From Stagonosporopsis chrysanthemi (Eukaryota; Ascomycota; Dothideomycetes; Pleosporales; Didymellaceae): a stretch of 64,000 nt of DNA. The notes below the pieces were generated by a model. It ran no database searches and was not told where the DNA came from. It was given only the letters and a program-made list of their open reading frames with translations. The stretch is taken from positions 148,132 through 212,131 of the forward strand of contig JAFISE010000041.1 of NCBI GenBank assembly GCA_022560025.1, given 5' to 3'. Shown piece after piece: positions 31,875 to 44,108 of this stretch. Position 1 is the stretch's first letter, and each line of letters opens with the position of its first letter. Made by a program: the position numbers and the translations under genes.

Positions 31875-33573
31875 CTACTCGTCACGCTTCCTCTTGCTGC
31901 GCATCTTCAGCGGCGACGGCTCAAGGTCGGAGTACGAGTCCGAGCTTGAGCTGGAGATGGTGGCAGCAGCGTCGTAGAGGATGCGGCCCATCATGGCAGG
32001 GTCCTGGTTGTCAAAGGCCCGGCCATGCTGTTGAGACATCTCGTGGTGAAGCTCGGAGCTGTCGAGGACGCCCATGACGACGGCGCCAGTGCCGTGGGTG
32101 CGCTGGTGCTGGGACAGGTTGTCGCTGCGCGAGAACTTCTTACCGCAGTCAGTGCACTCAAAGGGCTTGTCGTGAGTGTGGAGCGAGCGGTAGTGGCGCT
32201 TGAGGTGTTCCTGGCGACGGAAGCGGCGCGAGCAGAGAGTGCAGACGAAGGTCTTGGAAGGGTCCTCGGTGAGCGACTGCTTGCGGCCGCGACGGCTGGA
32301 GGGAGCAACGGGCGCGGTGGCAGCCTCGTCAGAGCTGGAGTTGGAGGCGTTGTCGTTGGACGCTTGACCTGAGTTCTGTTGGCTTGATGCTCCAGACATG
32401 GCGTTATCGTCACCACATGTCTGATGCTTACCATGGTAGTCGGACTCCGCCTCGCTCTGCTCGGAGCGAGCACGCTTGATGGATCGCTTCCTGGTCACAA
32501 CAGCCATGTTGTCGTCTTCGCTCTCGGCGGGGGTGAGCGGCAGGCCGAGGTCTTCCTCAAAGTCGGTGAAGCTCTCGTCGCTTACGAAATCCTCCTCAGG
32601 GATGGTGCGCTGGCGTTTGCCGGTGGGCAGCTGGATGTCGGAGGTAGGGAAGGCAACAAGGCCGGTGAAGTCGTCTTCGCAGTCAAGCTCGAACAGGGGC
32701 TCGAAGGTTGGCAGGCCGGTGAAAGTGAAAGAGGTCTCGGCCTCGACGACCTTGGCAACCTCACCCTTGAAAACAAGCTTGTGCTCCTCGTCAACGGGGC
32801 ACAGGGTCAGCTGCTCAGAAGCGGAGACGGTGAGGTCCCTGGGGTTGCAGAAGTTGTTCTCGGCCTCGACGGAGAAAGAGCGGGGCAGCGGTGAAGGTGA
32901 AGGCGACAGCGAGGGGCATGACGTGGCGGACAGCAGGTAAGACCCCTGGTTAGGCTGAATGTACACTAATCCCAGTCAGTCACTCCCTTCTAAGCTCGTC
33001 AAACTGCCAATTCACGTCTGTACGTTCATGACAGGAGATGTTGTCATGCTTACCTGGGGTCATAGGTGGGGTGGCTGACCTCCACTCAATGCCAGCGGAC
33101 AGAAGCTCAGCGAAAACCTCACCCTCACAGCCCTGCTTGACGCCCTCGATGCTCTCGCCCGGGAAGAATGCGTTGACTGGTGTGGGCAGGAGGTCGTATG
33201 TGGAGGGCGGGCTGCTCATGTTGCTCCCGCATGATGACAGAGGGGGTGTAGCAGGCGCGTAGAAGTCAGTGTCGAGTGTCTGCAGGAACGGGGACTCCTG
33301 GGGCTGGACAAAGATTGCTGGCTTCTGGTACATTGGCTGTGGTGATGCTACGGGTGTCATCATCTGGTTGGCGTATGCGGTCTGAGGGTAGGACATCGAC
33401 TGTGCCGACGACGGCCTCTGGTAGTACATCTGTGACTGGAGTGCGTGTTGGCTGGCAGGCTGGGGTGTGAAGTGACCGTGCTGGCTTGTCCTCTCGCCCT
33501 GGGGGTCAGGGTTGTAGTAGAAGAACGGTGCTGATGTAGCCTGCATTGGGTGCATGTGATATGAGCCTTCCAT
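31875..33573 (-). CDS. Msn2/Msn4-type C2H2 zinc-finger stress transcription factor
   Basis: Exons 33573-33054 and 32965-31875 join over an 88-nt intron (GTAAGC donor, GATTAG acceptor, codon G+TG) to give 536 aa. Two C-terminal C2H2 fingers at about 413-464 (FVCTLCSRRFRRQEHLKRHY, FECTDCGKKFSRSDNLSQHQ) are nearly identical to those of yeast Msn2/Msn4 and their filamentous homologues (MsnA/Seb1 type), which bind the stress response element AGGGG/CCCCT. The N-terminal half is Gln/Pro/Tyr-rich as in activation regions. A basic cluster (RKRSIKRAR) and a Ser in RKQS before the fingers resemble nuclear-import and PKA-type sites. An additional 52-nt intron with excellent signals (33591-33642, GTGAGT, CTACTAAC, TTTTAACAG) lies in the 5' UTR. 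No ATG precedes the chosen start in the upstream exon. Confidence 0.93.
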
Positions 33574-33590
33574 TGCGGATACTGTGATGT

Positions 33591-33642
33591 CTGTTAAAAG
33601 ACTGTTAGTAGGATGCATGGGGGTTGCCGTCACTATACTCAC
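33591..33642 (-). other. 5' UTR intron of the Msn2-like gene
   Basis: In sense: GTGAGT donor, CTACTAAC branch site and TTTTAACAG acceptor, ending 17 nt upstream of the start codon. The upstream leader exon contains no ATG over at least 90 nt. Confidence 0.75.
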
Positions 33643-36600
33643 TATATGCTAGTTGATCAAGTGTTAGATGGTTGTGGTGGTTCCTTGGGATTGAGGTGGG
33701 GTGGTGTTATATTAGGCGGTGTGTGTAGGTGGAGCGCTGTACAGCAATGATATGATGGTCGAGGGAGTGACTGGACGACTACTTCAAGATGATGAAGCTG
33801 TCTACTAATACGTGGATCTACTGGGTCGAAGATGTCATGGGTCGTGCGTGACGAAGATTGGGATAATCCAAAAGGAAGGAACGGCAACAATGCACAATCG
33901 ACGGGAGGACTGTACAAATGTAGACCAAAAAGAGAAGACCAGGAAGAGTACTGGGGAAGAGAAAGACAAGCGCTGAGGTTGATAAACCTTTGGACAAGGA
34001 AAGCGTAACGAAGGGAAGGGAAGGCCTGGATAAGTAGCCTAGATCAGCGAGCGACGAGACAGTGACCAGGACCCAAAAAGTAAAAGATGGCCGACGGACG
34101 CTCGGAATTGGTTGACTGGAGCTGTGGGAGGGAGTCGGGGCGCAGCGCAAGCGTCCCCACAAGCCCAACCATAGCGGTGGTCTCCATGCAGGACCGACCC
34201 CTGCCAGACTCATGCGCTTGAGTGCAGGGTTGTCGACTCGTAGAGGTGTCCTAGGGCGGCGGCATGGCATAACTCATGCACTAAAATTGGTCGCCAAATG
34301 CAAGGCCTGGTGTGGCTGCATGAGCTGCACAGGCGAAATGAAGACGCGCACAGCACCGGCACAACTTGTGCGGCCATTGGCTGTCTGCGTATCGATACGG
34401 TGGCCGCCGCACACGCCGAATGGCCGCAGAAACATCGCCAGGCCAGCAGAGCTGAGTCTTGCCCCCGCTGTCGGGAAGACCGCTCTGATGGCGAGGTCAT
34501 GAGTGGTGGTTGAGGATGTTCTGGTGATGCGAGACCTTGTGTTGCGTTCGACGACTGAGGTCCGTTAGCCGCAACGTTGCCTTTCAAGCCCGCACATTTG
34601 CCCATTCAGCCGTGTGTCCCGCCGGGGATAGATCAGCCTATCCACCCAATCGATAGTGATATCTCGCCGTTGACCATGACCCTGTTCCTAGGCTCGGTCG
34701 CGGGATGGTGTGTGAAGTGACGAGCAGCTGCTGACGTCTTGCCTCTGGCTGGTCGTTTCGAAACAAACGCTGCCTAGCTGCTCGCCATACAGCGTGCAGG
34801 ATGGGTGCAGGATGTGAATATGACGACGCTGCGGCTCTGTCACACGAGAGCGCAGCGTTTCGACGCCGAATCGCACGCTTTCACCGCGGTGCCACCACAA
34901 ACGATCACAAAAGACTATGTACATACCACGGCCGTAAGTCTGACATCGCATCTGCAGCCGCCTGCGAGGCCTGACACCAGTTGATGGGGAAAATGCGAGG
35001 TGACTGCAATGCGTCTTCACCGCACCCGCTCGACCCCACACGATAGGAGAGCAAGAGGCATGGAGTGCGTTGTTTACAGTCCCAAAGCAGAAGGCGTGCG
35101 ATATTGCAGCGCGCAAAAACGACTCGAGATGCAGGAACACAGTCGTGCTGCATGCAGGTTGCGGTTGCCCGTTGCGCCTGATTTGCTCGATGACGGCGTA
35201 TTGTTGGGTCCGGCAGCTCCATGGACGGCTACAGAGCGATGGTGCGACATAGCAGAACGCAAGCTGCACGTTGCCACCGCGCAGTTTTCTTGGTTGAGAA
35301 CGGCAGCAGGAACCAAAGTTCTTGGTTGGTGGAACTACTGCCCAAAAGAACCAACCTGAGTCTGCAGCTGGGTTGGTTCCGTTAAACAGTCGTGTGTTTC
35401 AGGACGTCTGCTCGATCACGTCCGCGTACAAGGCCGCACCGCAGAGGAGTCGGCTGTTTGATAATCTTGCTGATGGCGGGGAACTTGGGTAGCGTCCCGC
35501 GCGAATATCTGTTGGATGCCCACGCCAAATGGCCAGAATATCGGCTGTTGTACGACCTGCAAGCTGAAGTTCGTTCGCTGTCACCGTTGGTGTGCAAAAC
35601 TGTTGGGCCACTCAACGACTTCAGCAGAACAAAACCTCAGCTTTCGACTCCATACACAGTTCAAACGCGTCTCGAGCATGTATGGCAAAGCTCAATTTCC
35701 CTACGACGCCTCTACCGTCTGCGAGCCGATATCGATAGCAACCTCGGGCCTTTCATCCCACTCTCGACGGCTCGAGGGTTGTGCAGGCCGTCGGTCGTAT
35801 AACTGTCAGCATTCGATAAATGTTATGCTCCAGCACATCGTCACCTTCCTCGTCCGGCTGCTATTTTGAGACCTAGCGCGAATTTAATGCAGCTTGCACA
35901 TCTCCCACTCGTGCATAAGCTCCGCCGGTGTGTCCCAGCAGAGCCTAGCGCATTCGCCGCTTTACTGAGGCCATGTCAGTGGTGTCACTTCGTCCAGTGA
36001 GCTCGTCTGCGCGTGACAGCGGCGTAGTCTGACTCGAGCTGGGCCAATGGCCTGACCTGAATCGACCCCACAGTGACGGAAGCTGCCTCTGCGGATTGAA
36101 TGGAGAAGGCCGCCGCCTATGCAGGTACGCTGCAGGAACAGAGCGTCTGGCAATACTTTGGACAACAGCCGCCTTATCGTGACCCTGATCTTTTCTCTTG
36201 GACCCTCGTAGGGTGCGCTCCTCTGTGCATGGCACGGTGACATGCCGCACCTACCTTCTTTTCGCGTGATAACGTAGGATTCGATTTCTGGAACGTCCAT
36301 CATAGCGGGGCCCTCTTACGACTCAACATGCCTTGGAGGAAGACGGCACGATTCAGGAAGCAGCTCCGTCAAGTGCTCTGTGCTGGACACTTCCGTGAAC
36401 AGTCGCGCGGTGTGGCTTCACCACAAGGTCGGCGCCGGGGAACTGCTGATGGCTTCCTTAGCTCTCAATTGTGCTCCACCCGATCGACCTCTATCATTTG
36501 TCGAGATTCGTGGAGCGCCCTGATCTTCGTTTAATCTTCCTGGAAGGTTCTCAGGCGCTGGTCCGTCTTCCGGGACTGTTCTTAACAAGCCGCCTCACTC

Positions 36601-38232
36601 CATACCAACTGGCCAACATGTGCTAGCTGTACAGATGTGTCGTTCCCAAATCTCCCCGGCGCCCAACAACGTTAGAGGTTGCAAAAGAAGGGTTCGACCG
36701 TCATGCACGGTGGCCGTATTGAGAGCATGACAGCTGCGCGCGCAGCTGTCTTCCGATGATGTGACTCTGAGAGATTCTCGAACACCACTCTACCAAAGTC
36801 ACCGTGCTATCAATTTGCGGCTTGTTGCCGATTGACGCATTAGACATATCTGCCTGGAAGATCCCGACGCCCCCATGCACCCACCCGACACAAGTGATCG
36901 AAGATATGAAACCTTGACAAGGCGTTCGCAATTGCCGCAGAGGCACTGTCAACGGTGGCTCGCCCGGAAGAGGCAGCTGGCAGTCCGTGGCAAGCCTCTG
37001 CGTGCCGGGGAGTCTGGAACGGCAGCTGGGGTGCAGTACCGTGCTGCACAAGGCCCAGCAAGGTCATCCAAACGAGATTCGAATTTTGTGCTCGAGCAGG
37101 GTAACGTGGCGCTTGCTCGTCTAACCAGCCGCAACGCACCCGCACGACTGGTCCCTGGCGTCGACCTTCTCGAAGACTTCTCCACAGTGATGCGAGGTTA
37201 AGAGTGCACGTCCAACGCAAGTTTTCATGCGGCGTGATTAATGGTAAGGGAGACCCTTCTCATACGACCAGCTCAGACGTCTTCGTGATCATATCGCTGG
37301 TCGAGCGAGCGCCGAGATACGTGTCTCGTCTAATCTGAGACGGGAAGTGGGCTCGGAAGGGCCGCCCTGGAGCCGTAATGGCGAACTTACAAATCTGTTG
37401 GTTCTCGGATGGTCAAAGTGGCATTCACAAACGCACCGCCACATGAGTCTGGGTGCTGCCGGTGATGATTGGCAGAGTCCGGTGGGCCCTTTGGATAACA
37501 TGCACACCGCGAGACACTACGGAGAATACTATCCGTGCAGCCCAAGGCAAAGGTACTCACCGCAAGTAGGTGTCGTTCGATATGTTTTGGGTGTCGCGAT
37601 TAGCAGCGAATCATGAACCTCAGGCCTTCGTGACTTAGCTTTAGCCGGATGTCTTCCTGCTGTTCCAGTTGGCCGTGCACTTGATTCATGTACACATATG
37701 ACAATCGGCGATATACCGGCCCTCGTGTCAGGAAGCTTAATAAAAAAGACCCTAAGGGTCCGCGGTACCGGGAGAGGGCCGCCGTGGGCGGCTTGATTCA
37801 GACATCGCTGGCAGCAAGTCGCCGATCCAGCAGATCTTGGGCACGAAGGTGGTGGATGGGAGGATCGCAATCATAGTGACGCTCAACTCCAAAACCTTCC
37901 TGTTGTTGACGTTGCATGAGTGGCAAACACGTCAAGGATGACTGGTCCCGAGATGATGTCAAGCAAGGAAGCCCAGGGTGAGCCCGCCGCCATGCGAGTG
38001 ACATGCAGTCGCATCCGTGTCACTGGTACTTGATCGCAGTTGTACAACCACGCAAAGCGCTTGTTTTATAAGGCTGATAAAGCAGACCTTGATAGACGCC
38101 TTGGTGGCGCCGCTGCAGCTTCAGACGTCTCAATACACCTGCGGCGTCTGGTTCTGAGTAGCAAGCCATCGATATCGACCCCAGCAGATCAAACGTCGAC
38201 ACCAGGTCGAGACATCCCGCGGAACATACGGC
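33643..38232. other. Gene-poor region of about 4.6 kb
   Basis: The first several hundred bases are probably the leader and promoter of the Msn2-like gene; such regulators often have long leaders. Beyond that I find only short frames in all six phases with random-looking composition, including a 193-codon minus frame at 34688-35269 rich in Cys and His. A small inverted repeat (GGTTGGT...ACCAACC) lies near 35327-35357. No transposon ends, tRNA or rRNA recognised. Confidence 0.5.
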
Positions 38233-38697
38233 TCATGCACATGTGAACAGCTTGTCGACCAGCCACAGCCGTCTCAAAGCATCCCTCATCCATGCCATAT
38301 CGCGTGGTTGACATGTCCCATCGCATGAACTGTCAGGATCGAAAGAGAACTGTCGCCGGTATCCCAAATTGTCCAACATGAAGCTGAAACGGCGGAGGAA
38401 ACGTTTGAGATGCTCGGACACGAGACGTCTGGTAGCGATGATGCCATAGTCTATGCTATAGCCGTTGGGATCGCAAACACACTCGCACCGGTATGCTGGT
38501 GTCATCAAACGGCGGTCGTAGTCCTGCGCAGATAAAGAAAGCGACGTGGAGTTTGACGAAGCGGCTGCGCAGTTGCTTTTGCTTGTAACCTTGGCTGTTG
38601 CCGCTCCCGCCAGATTACTGAAAGCCGTGTTTGCGTAATCGAACTTGCCAGCGGTCGATGCAGATAGCACGCTGGGCTGGGTACCGTGGTGTTGCAC
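38233..38697 (-). CDS. Possible orphan or fragmentary coding region, 154 codons, no ATG start
   Basis: The frame ends at TGA 38233-38235 and has plausible protein composition in its distal two thirds: DYDRRLMTPAYRCECVCDPN, then SEHLKRFLRRFSFMLDNLGY, then DMAWMRDALRRLWLVDKLFT. No ATG opens it. The frame begins at a GTG codon and is closed by a TGA upstream, so a first exon would have to be spliced in. No domain recognised. It could be a real small gene with a missed exon or a chance frame; I lean slightly to a remnant. Confidence 0.25.
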   Translation of the reverse strand: MQHHGTQPSVLSASTAGKFDYANTAFSNLAGAATAKVTSKSNCAAASSNSTSLSLSAQDYDRRLMTPAYRCECVCDPNGYSIDYGIIATRRLVSEHLKRFLRRFSFMLDNLGYRRQFSFDPDSSCDGTCQPRDMAWMRDALRRLWLVDKLFTCA

Positions 38698-39586
38698 TGA
38701 TCCGCACAGAGCCGACGCAGACCTCGATCAGCGTTCCAATGCGACCGGACCGACCAGACTGTGCTTTTGACAGCAGCAGAGTAATCCTCACAAAGGCGAC
38801 GCCGACGGTCGCATCGCAGCGAGTCCGTGAACAAGCAAACATGCAGACACACAGCTTCGTCCTGCGCCGCCCTCGCGCTCCACGTCGCCAACCGCATCGC
38901 CAACCACCCAACTGCGCATTCTCAAGACAGGCCTCAGAACGTAAAAAATAGTGAGATCAGTTACCGCAAAGCGATATCATTCTCTTCCTATCATGAATAA
39001 AAATATTCATCTCTGGCCATAACCAAAACCAAAACCGCGTCTGCCAAAATTTTCACACGAAGCGCAAACTGCGCTACGCTAGCGCCGGCCCCGGCAAAAC
39101 CGCTCATCCGTTCCCTCCATAAAAACTTCTCTCTGGGCGTAACGGATTCGTTTTTTTCTTTGCGGCGGAGGTCATATTACAGAGTTTCCCCTCTTGCTAC
39201 GGTGCCTAGCTATGGTACTCACAAAGCGTCAATGACCTCCAAGATGAAACATATTGCATAATCGATCGTATACACTTTGCGGGCCCGTCTGAGTCGGATG
39301 ACACACAGTGGCGGTTTCGCTGGAAAAGGCTCGAACATCTCTTCTGCGGAGGAGTCTGGTTTTTCGTGATGTAGTGTTGTTGCGCTGCTTCAGTCGGAGG
39401 GCGTGTGCATTGTTGATATGATGTGCTTCTACACGGGGTTGCGAGCGATTGTCTTGCAGGATTGCGGCTCACACGTCAAGGCTGTTCGATTGGGCTGAGC
39501 AACTGCTCGTATCGTTGGTCTCATTAAGATTTAACTGCTTGTAAACATGCTCGCTCGAGATGCACTCGTAATCGTCTATGGCTGCT
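38698..39586. other. Intergenic region, no gene recognised
   Basis: Ends at the stop codon of the PITH gene. Around 38980-39060 it is A+T-rich, with short inverted repeats (ATGAAT...ATTCAT near 38993-39010). Nothing else supported. Confidence 0.45.
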
Positions 39587-40631
39587 TCAAGAATCGTCGC
39601 CAATTTTCTCCAGCTTGCCCATTTCCCTCTTCTCGCCACTCTCACCAATGAAGCGGATTCTGTCTATGCGTGTCTTCTCGCTGTCGCCATCACCGTCCTG
39701 CACGAACAAGACAAGACTGTAGACGTTCTGGAACTTGACGAACCGCAGCTCCAGCTTGGCCGTACCCGTCTCCTTGTCCCAATCTGACTCTTTCAGTTCG
39801 ATGGTCTGCGTAGCAGGGATGTCTTCTGCCTCCTCGAAGCCCAGGTTGTGCTGGCGGTTGGTCCAGATGTGTATCGTCTTTGGCCGAACCGGAGTCTCGT
39901 CGTCGTCCTCGTCAGCCGGCGGGTTAGAGGTGATTTGGATAGTGTGAACCTTCAATGTCGAGGTGAAGGGCACATACAACATGAGCTGGTTGTCGACGTC
40001 GGTTTCTATCCAGTCTTTGGTGTCGGCGCTGCCTTTGCCCTTGCTCAGGGAGCTTGGCTTTGACGTGTCAAAGAGGGTGCGCACGCCGCCAAAGTCGCTG
40101 TCGGCATTAAGCAGATCCAGACCTCGTACGTCGACCGACTCGGTGACATCTGTGTATCCTCGCGGTAGTCCTGCGCCGCGCCAAGGGCCGCCGCCACTTG
40201 AGCCTGCCTCGCCGAAACCACCAGCGCCGCCATCAGACTCTGCCTCTTGTGCCAGGCTCTTGATTGCGTCGGACAGGTGTTGGGGGTTGGAGCCGCTGAA
40301 CTTGCGTATCTGCTGGCCGTTCTTGAAGATGATGAACGTGGGCGTGTTGGTGATGCTATAGCTCTCGGCAATCTGGGTCTGCTTCTTCACGCTGACCTTG
40401 ACAAACGTGATCCTGCTGGGTCTTGAGAGCTGCTGCGAAAGCTGGTCGTATACTGGGGCGATGGCCTTGCTCGATTGGTTGTCTTCGTTGTAGACTGCAC
40501 GGCAAACATCAGTGACTTGCTTCTGCAGCGCAGTAAGCGCAATGCAGCTTACAGTTGAGCACGACTATGCGCGAAGAAGAAATCAGCTGGCTCAGCTGAG
40601 CGGCTCCCGTTGCCTCGACACTGCCAGACAT
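39587..40631 (-). CDS. Thioredoxin-fold plus PITH-domain protein (TXNL1 family) lacking the active-site cysteines
   Basis: Exon 1 (40631-40553) and exon 2 (40494-39587) join over a 58-nt intron (GTAAGC...GTGCAG, codon T+TC) to give 328 aa. The N-terminal thioredoxin-like fold (about 1-105) keeps the flanks of the active site (VVLNFY before, KAIAPVYDQL after) and the cis-proline region (TNTPTFIIFKNG). The WCGPC motif is replaced by D-N-Q-S-S (residues 31-35), so no redox cysteine pair exists. The PITH domain (about 130-320; DLLNADSDFGG, VHTIQITSNPP, LRFVKFQNVYSLVLFVQ) is intact; in TXNL1-type proteins it mediates proteasome association. A non-redox adaptor role is therefore inferred. It is divergent from the TUG/UBX gene, another ubiquitin-pathway protein, over 415 bp. 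Confidence 0.9.
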
Positions 40632-41046
40632 GACTGCTGTTGTGCTGGTGTTTGTTGTATGCACGGTTACGGTCGCCGGCGGCTGCAAGATGTATGGTGG
40701 GGCCTAAGCTCACCCCGCGGCAGCTCGGTGACGAAGCAGGCGGCGATTGGCCGTTATTCGAGAACATTCACCGTCGCGCATAACACATCGCATAGCCTGC
40801 CTGCCACAACTTCACATACACTACGGCACATAGCGAGCCTATGGCAGGACCCGGTAATCTGTACTTCAACTTCGCCGAAGCCAAGCTCATACACGCCCTC
40901 AACCTTCTACTCGTTATCGAACGCTGCGAAGCTACCAGGAGAGCTCACAGGCCGGACTGCTGGTACTCGTACGCCGTACTTGCCGCCAACGTACCTGTCG
41001 GTCTTCTTGCTTCCTTCGCCCTATATAGGCTCTTTCGCCCGGCATA
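40632..41046. promoter_or_regulatory. Divergent promoter between the PITH gene (-) and the TUG/UBX gene (+)
   Basis: 415 bp between the two start codons, no other coding signal. Both flanking proteins belong to ubiquitin/proteasome-associated families, so shared regulation is possible but unproven. Confidence 0.5.
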
Positions 41047-42723
41047 ATGTCCCACGTTGTCGTGACCAACTCGTTCGCGAAGACGTTCAAGATCCCCACA
41101 ACACCTACGACGTACTTGACCGACGTGCGAGACCAAGCTTGTCAGAAGTTTGGCGTTAGCAAGGAACAGTTCACACTCAAGTAGGCGTAGGAACTGGTGG
41201 CTCGGAGCGTGGAAGCTAACAGCGGTCCAAGGTACAACAACAAGCCCATCTCGCTATCGCAGCAGATTCGCCTCGCAAACCTCCCGCAAGGCGCACGTCT
41301 CGAGCTTGTACAAGCTTCGAGATCGCCCACTGTAGTGTCCGTCGCCCTACAGCTCCCCAAGTCTCGTCTCACACAAAAGTTCGCCAACAACACATCGCTA
41401 TGGGAGATACTACGATACTTCGAGAGCGGCGATGGAGCAAACTACAACTTCACACAACGCGCCGTACCTGAGATGAGCGGCGCCTCGGGCTCTGGGAGAC
41501 TGTGCTACGAGATGCCTGTCATCACAGTCATGCCTGCTCATAAAGAGCAGTCGTCTTTCGTGGGGTTACAACAGACGCTGAGCCAGCTCGGCTTCGATAG
41601 CGGATCCGCACTGCTGAAGCTCTCGTTTAAAAACACAGGTACACCACTGGAAGAGGCCATGGCGCAAATATCGCAGTACTTCAAGGTCGAAGATTCGACT
41701 TCAAGCACAGCACCTGGTGCTCATGCCATAGACCCTGCCCAGTCCAGGTCAGCGCCGAATCCCGATGCTGCAGCTCCTGAGGCAACGACAACAGTGACTG
41801 GAGAGACGATTAAGAACGACGAGCCTGATCCAGAGCCTATGGACGTAGACACGCAGCCGGCAGCACAACCTATATCCGAGCCAGCTGTGTCAGAGCAGAA
41901 CAACGCGTCTGCAGATCCCATCAACACATCTCCAGCAGCCGCCTTGGCAGCAGCGACGTCGACCACAGCATTAGAGCCACAGAACGCCCTGGCTGCAGGG
42001 TCGCCTGGTCCGCAGGCGCCTTCGCCATCCTCGGAACAGTTTCGCAATGTTCAGATCTTCTCCGCATCCTCCTCGTCCACTCCTCAGGCTGCACGCAACA
42101 CCTTCAATGAGAGCGACTATCAACCCACAATCGAGCACGCAAAAATTCACCAAGCCCAACTCATCAACCGCACGCGCAACCAGCGCCTCCTCTCAGACAA
42201 AGAGCTCGAAGAGCAAGAAAAGGAGCGCCAGGCCAAGCTCGCTGCCTTGACTAACAAACCACACTCCCTGCGCATCCGCCTCCCTGACGGTGCCCTTGTG
42301 CAAATGAACATCACAAAAGAAGACACAGCCACCTCTCTTTACGCCTTCGTAACTTCCTTCCTGGCGCAGAAGAACGAACCCTTCGACCTCAAATACACCG
42401 GGCCGACCGGCCGCCTCGTGCTCATCCCGCGCACGCAGCAGGGTCTGATCACAGACCTGCGCTTCTCAACTAACGAGCTCGTCACCTTCCAGTGGGGCGA
42501 GGGCGCCAGTGCTGCGGTGCGCGCGAGCCGTGCAACGCTGGCGAAGGAGTGGCAGGCTAAGGCGCAGACGCTACGGGTTGAGGAGCCGGTGGTGGTGGAG
42601 CAGCAGCAGGCGAAGGATAAAGGGAAGATGGTTACAGAGGGGAAGAGGAAGGCGCTTAGTAGTGAGGATAAGGAGAGTAAGTTGAAGAGTATATTGGGGA
42701 AGGGGTTGTTTAAGAGGAAGTAG
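41047..42723 (+). CDS. TUG/ASPSCR1-like UBX-domain protein (probable Cdc48 cofactor)
   Basis: Exon 1 (41047-41180) and exon 2 (41232-42723) join over a 51-nt intron (GTAGGC donor, GCTAAC, CCAAG acceptor, codon AA+G) to give 541 aa. The N-terminal ubiquitin-like TUG-UBL1 domain (about 1-80) is split by the intron, at TLK/YNNKPISLSQQIRLANLP. A second ubiquitin-like region is likely around 90-180. The middle is Ala/Ser/Pro/Glu-rich. A UBX-like domain occupies about 385-470 (LRIRLPDGALVQMNI, SLYAFVTSFL, FDLKYTGPTGRLV). Relatives (mammalian TUG/ASPSCR1, yeast Ubx4) bind and remodel the AAA-ATPase p97/Cdc48. The tail is Lys-rich (GKRKALSSEDKESKLK) and ends KGLFKRK. Confidence 0.92.
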
Positions 42724-43485
42724 TTGGGGTTTGCATCGCGATGGAGTATGCATGAATTTTGCATGGCAGATAATTGTTACTTTCATGACGGAATGACTTC
42801 TCATGTGAACAGTGGTTTGATTTGTGTTTATGTGTGGAGAGGTGTATATATGAAGCACCAATGAGCATGACAAACAAATGTCGTGGACGCACACTGTGAT
42901 GACAACAGGCGCATGTCACTGGCAAGAACATACGTCCGTCCAATTTCAAGAAAATATAAAGACAAAAATCAAGACATGTAGGCGCCTCCACTTCCAGCAT
43001 TACCCACAAGGAGAAGAGCAGGCTAGAAGCAGCCTCAGTGCAGTATTTACTGCTACTATGCGAGCAAGGCGCGTTCGATATAAGCATTTCTCGGCCCAGA
43101 CTTCAGCCATTGGAAAAGGCATGAGTTGGAATTTGACATCCATGCTAAAGTTGCAGAAATCACTACAAACACGGAACGTGTGGCTGCAATCGTTAGCTCG
43201 CCCTTCACATACACACACACAGACAAGGCACAAGCTGTGGCGTGAACCGTCGTCACATTTCATGATTTTTGTGACACTGCTAGGTACGCGAACCGTGCTT
43301 GGGTAGCTGCATGCAGATGTTTGCCAGTCGCCATACTCCGATCATGTGCCCTCCTCTTTGGTATGTTGGAAGGTCGGGTCGAGTCGATCCCGCCAGGAAC
43401 ATTGGAGTGACCTAACACAAACACCCAGAAAGAACCGGAAAAGTGGTGCCCATGCTTTGCTTCATCCTGGAATTCATGAACCCGT
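42724..43485. other. Intergenic region between convergent TUG/UBX and eL36 genes
   Basis: 3' flanks of both genes. Only short frames; contains a CACACACA stretch near 43210-43222. Nothing else recognised. Confidence 0.55.
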
Positions 43486-44108
43486 TTAGTGACCCGCACG
43501 CCTCGACTCGGCGATGACCTTGGTCATCTCGTCAACCTTTCTCTTCGCGCGGCCGAAGGTACCGAGCTGTGTGGTTGTTAGTGTAGGTTCGTAGTTATAG
43601 AGCAATTTGTTGCGGGGCGCAGAGGCGGTCGGCTACAGGGGTGCGTGGTGGGGGAGACGTACCCTCTTCTTCGCGAGACGACGGGCACGCTTGTCCTTGG
43701 AGTTGCGGAGGAGTTCGATGACGCGCTTCTCGTAGGGGGCAAGGCTGTAAGGTTGTTAGCGCAGTCCTCGCTGTGTTCCGGGCTGGAGGCGGCGGCGGCA
43801 GTTTGTGCATGTGCGCACTTCGCTGTGCTTGGCCTCCAATTGCGAATCGACGTACCCAGCGACCTCACGGGTGATCTCCCTGACGAAGGCGGTGCGCTTG
43901 GATAGGAAACCCTTCCTCCTGGAGATCCTGGCGGCAGGAGTCCTGGGGGTGACCTCTGCATAGACCGTTAGCCTCCATTCTGAGCTGTCCTCCGAAATTT
44001 CCCAGGTGTCGGTTCGGTGCGTTCGGTGTGCGGCGGGCGGGGAGACGTACTGTGGCCAGCGTTGATGCCGGCAATGATGCCAGACTTCTGCTTGACGTCC
44101 TTCGGCAT
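43486..44108 (-). CDS. RPL36: 60S ribosomal protein eL36
   Basis: Four exons: 44108-44051, 43955-43856, 43744-43663, 43566-43486, totalling 321 nt and 106 aa. Introns of 95, 111 and 96 nt all have GTACGT donors, and the second has a CTAAC branch site. The protein reads as eL36: MPKDVKQKSGIIAGINAGHK at the start, then the basic block KGFLSKRTAFVREITREVAG (ending at the second junction, GG+C), LAPYEKRVIELLRNSKDKRA and LGTFGRAKRKVDEMTK, with the stop after RRAGH. No track-length frame shows this gene because it is cut into four pieces; the phases of all three junctions close exactly. Intron-dense short genes are typical of fungal ribosomal proteins. Confidence 0.97.

Noticed and set aside
34688..35269. 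193-codon minus frame in the gene-poor gap
   Set aside because: Cys/His/Ser/Arg-rich without periodicity or domain; typical of chance frames here.
37688..37876. Possible tRNA-like or small-protein segment around a GC-rich patch
   Set aside because: No cloverleaf with a proper T-loop could be drawn, and the 62-codon frame has no coding character.
43000..44108. Short frames in the eL36 region as separate small genes
   Set aside because: They are pieces or shadows of the four-exon eL36 gene, whose spliced product matches the family end to end.
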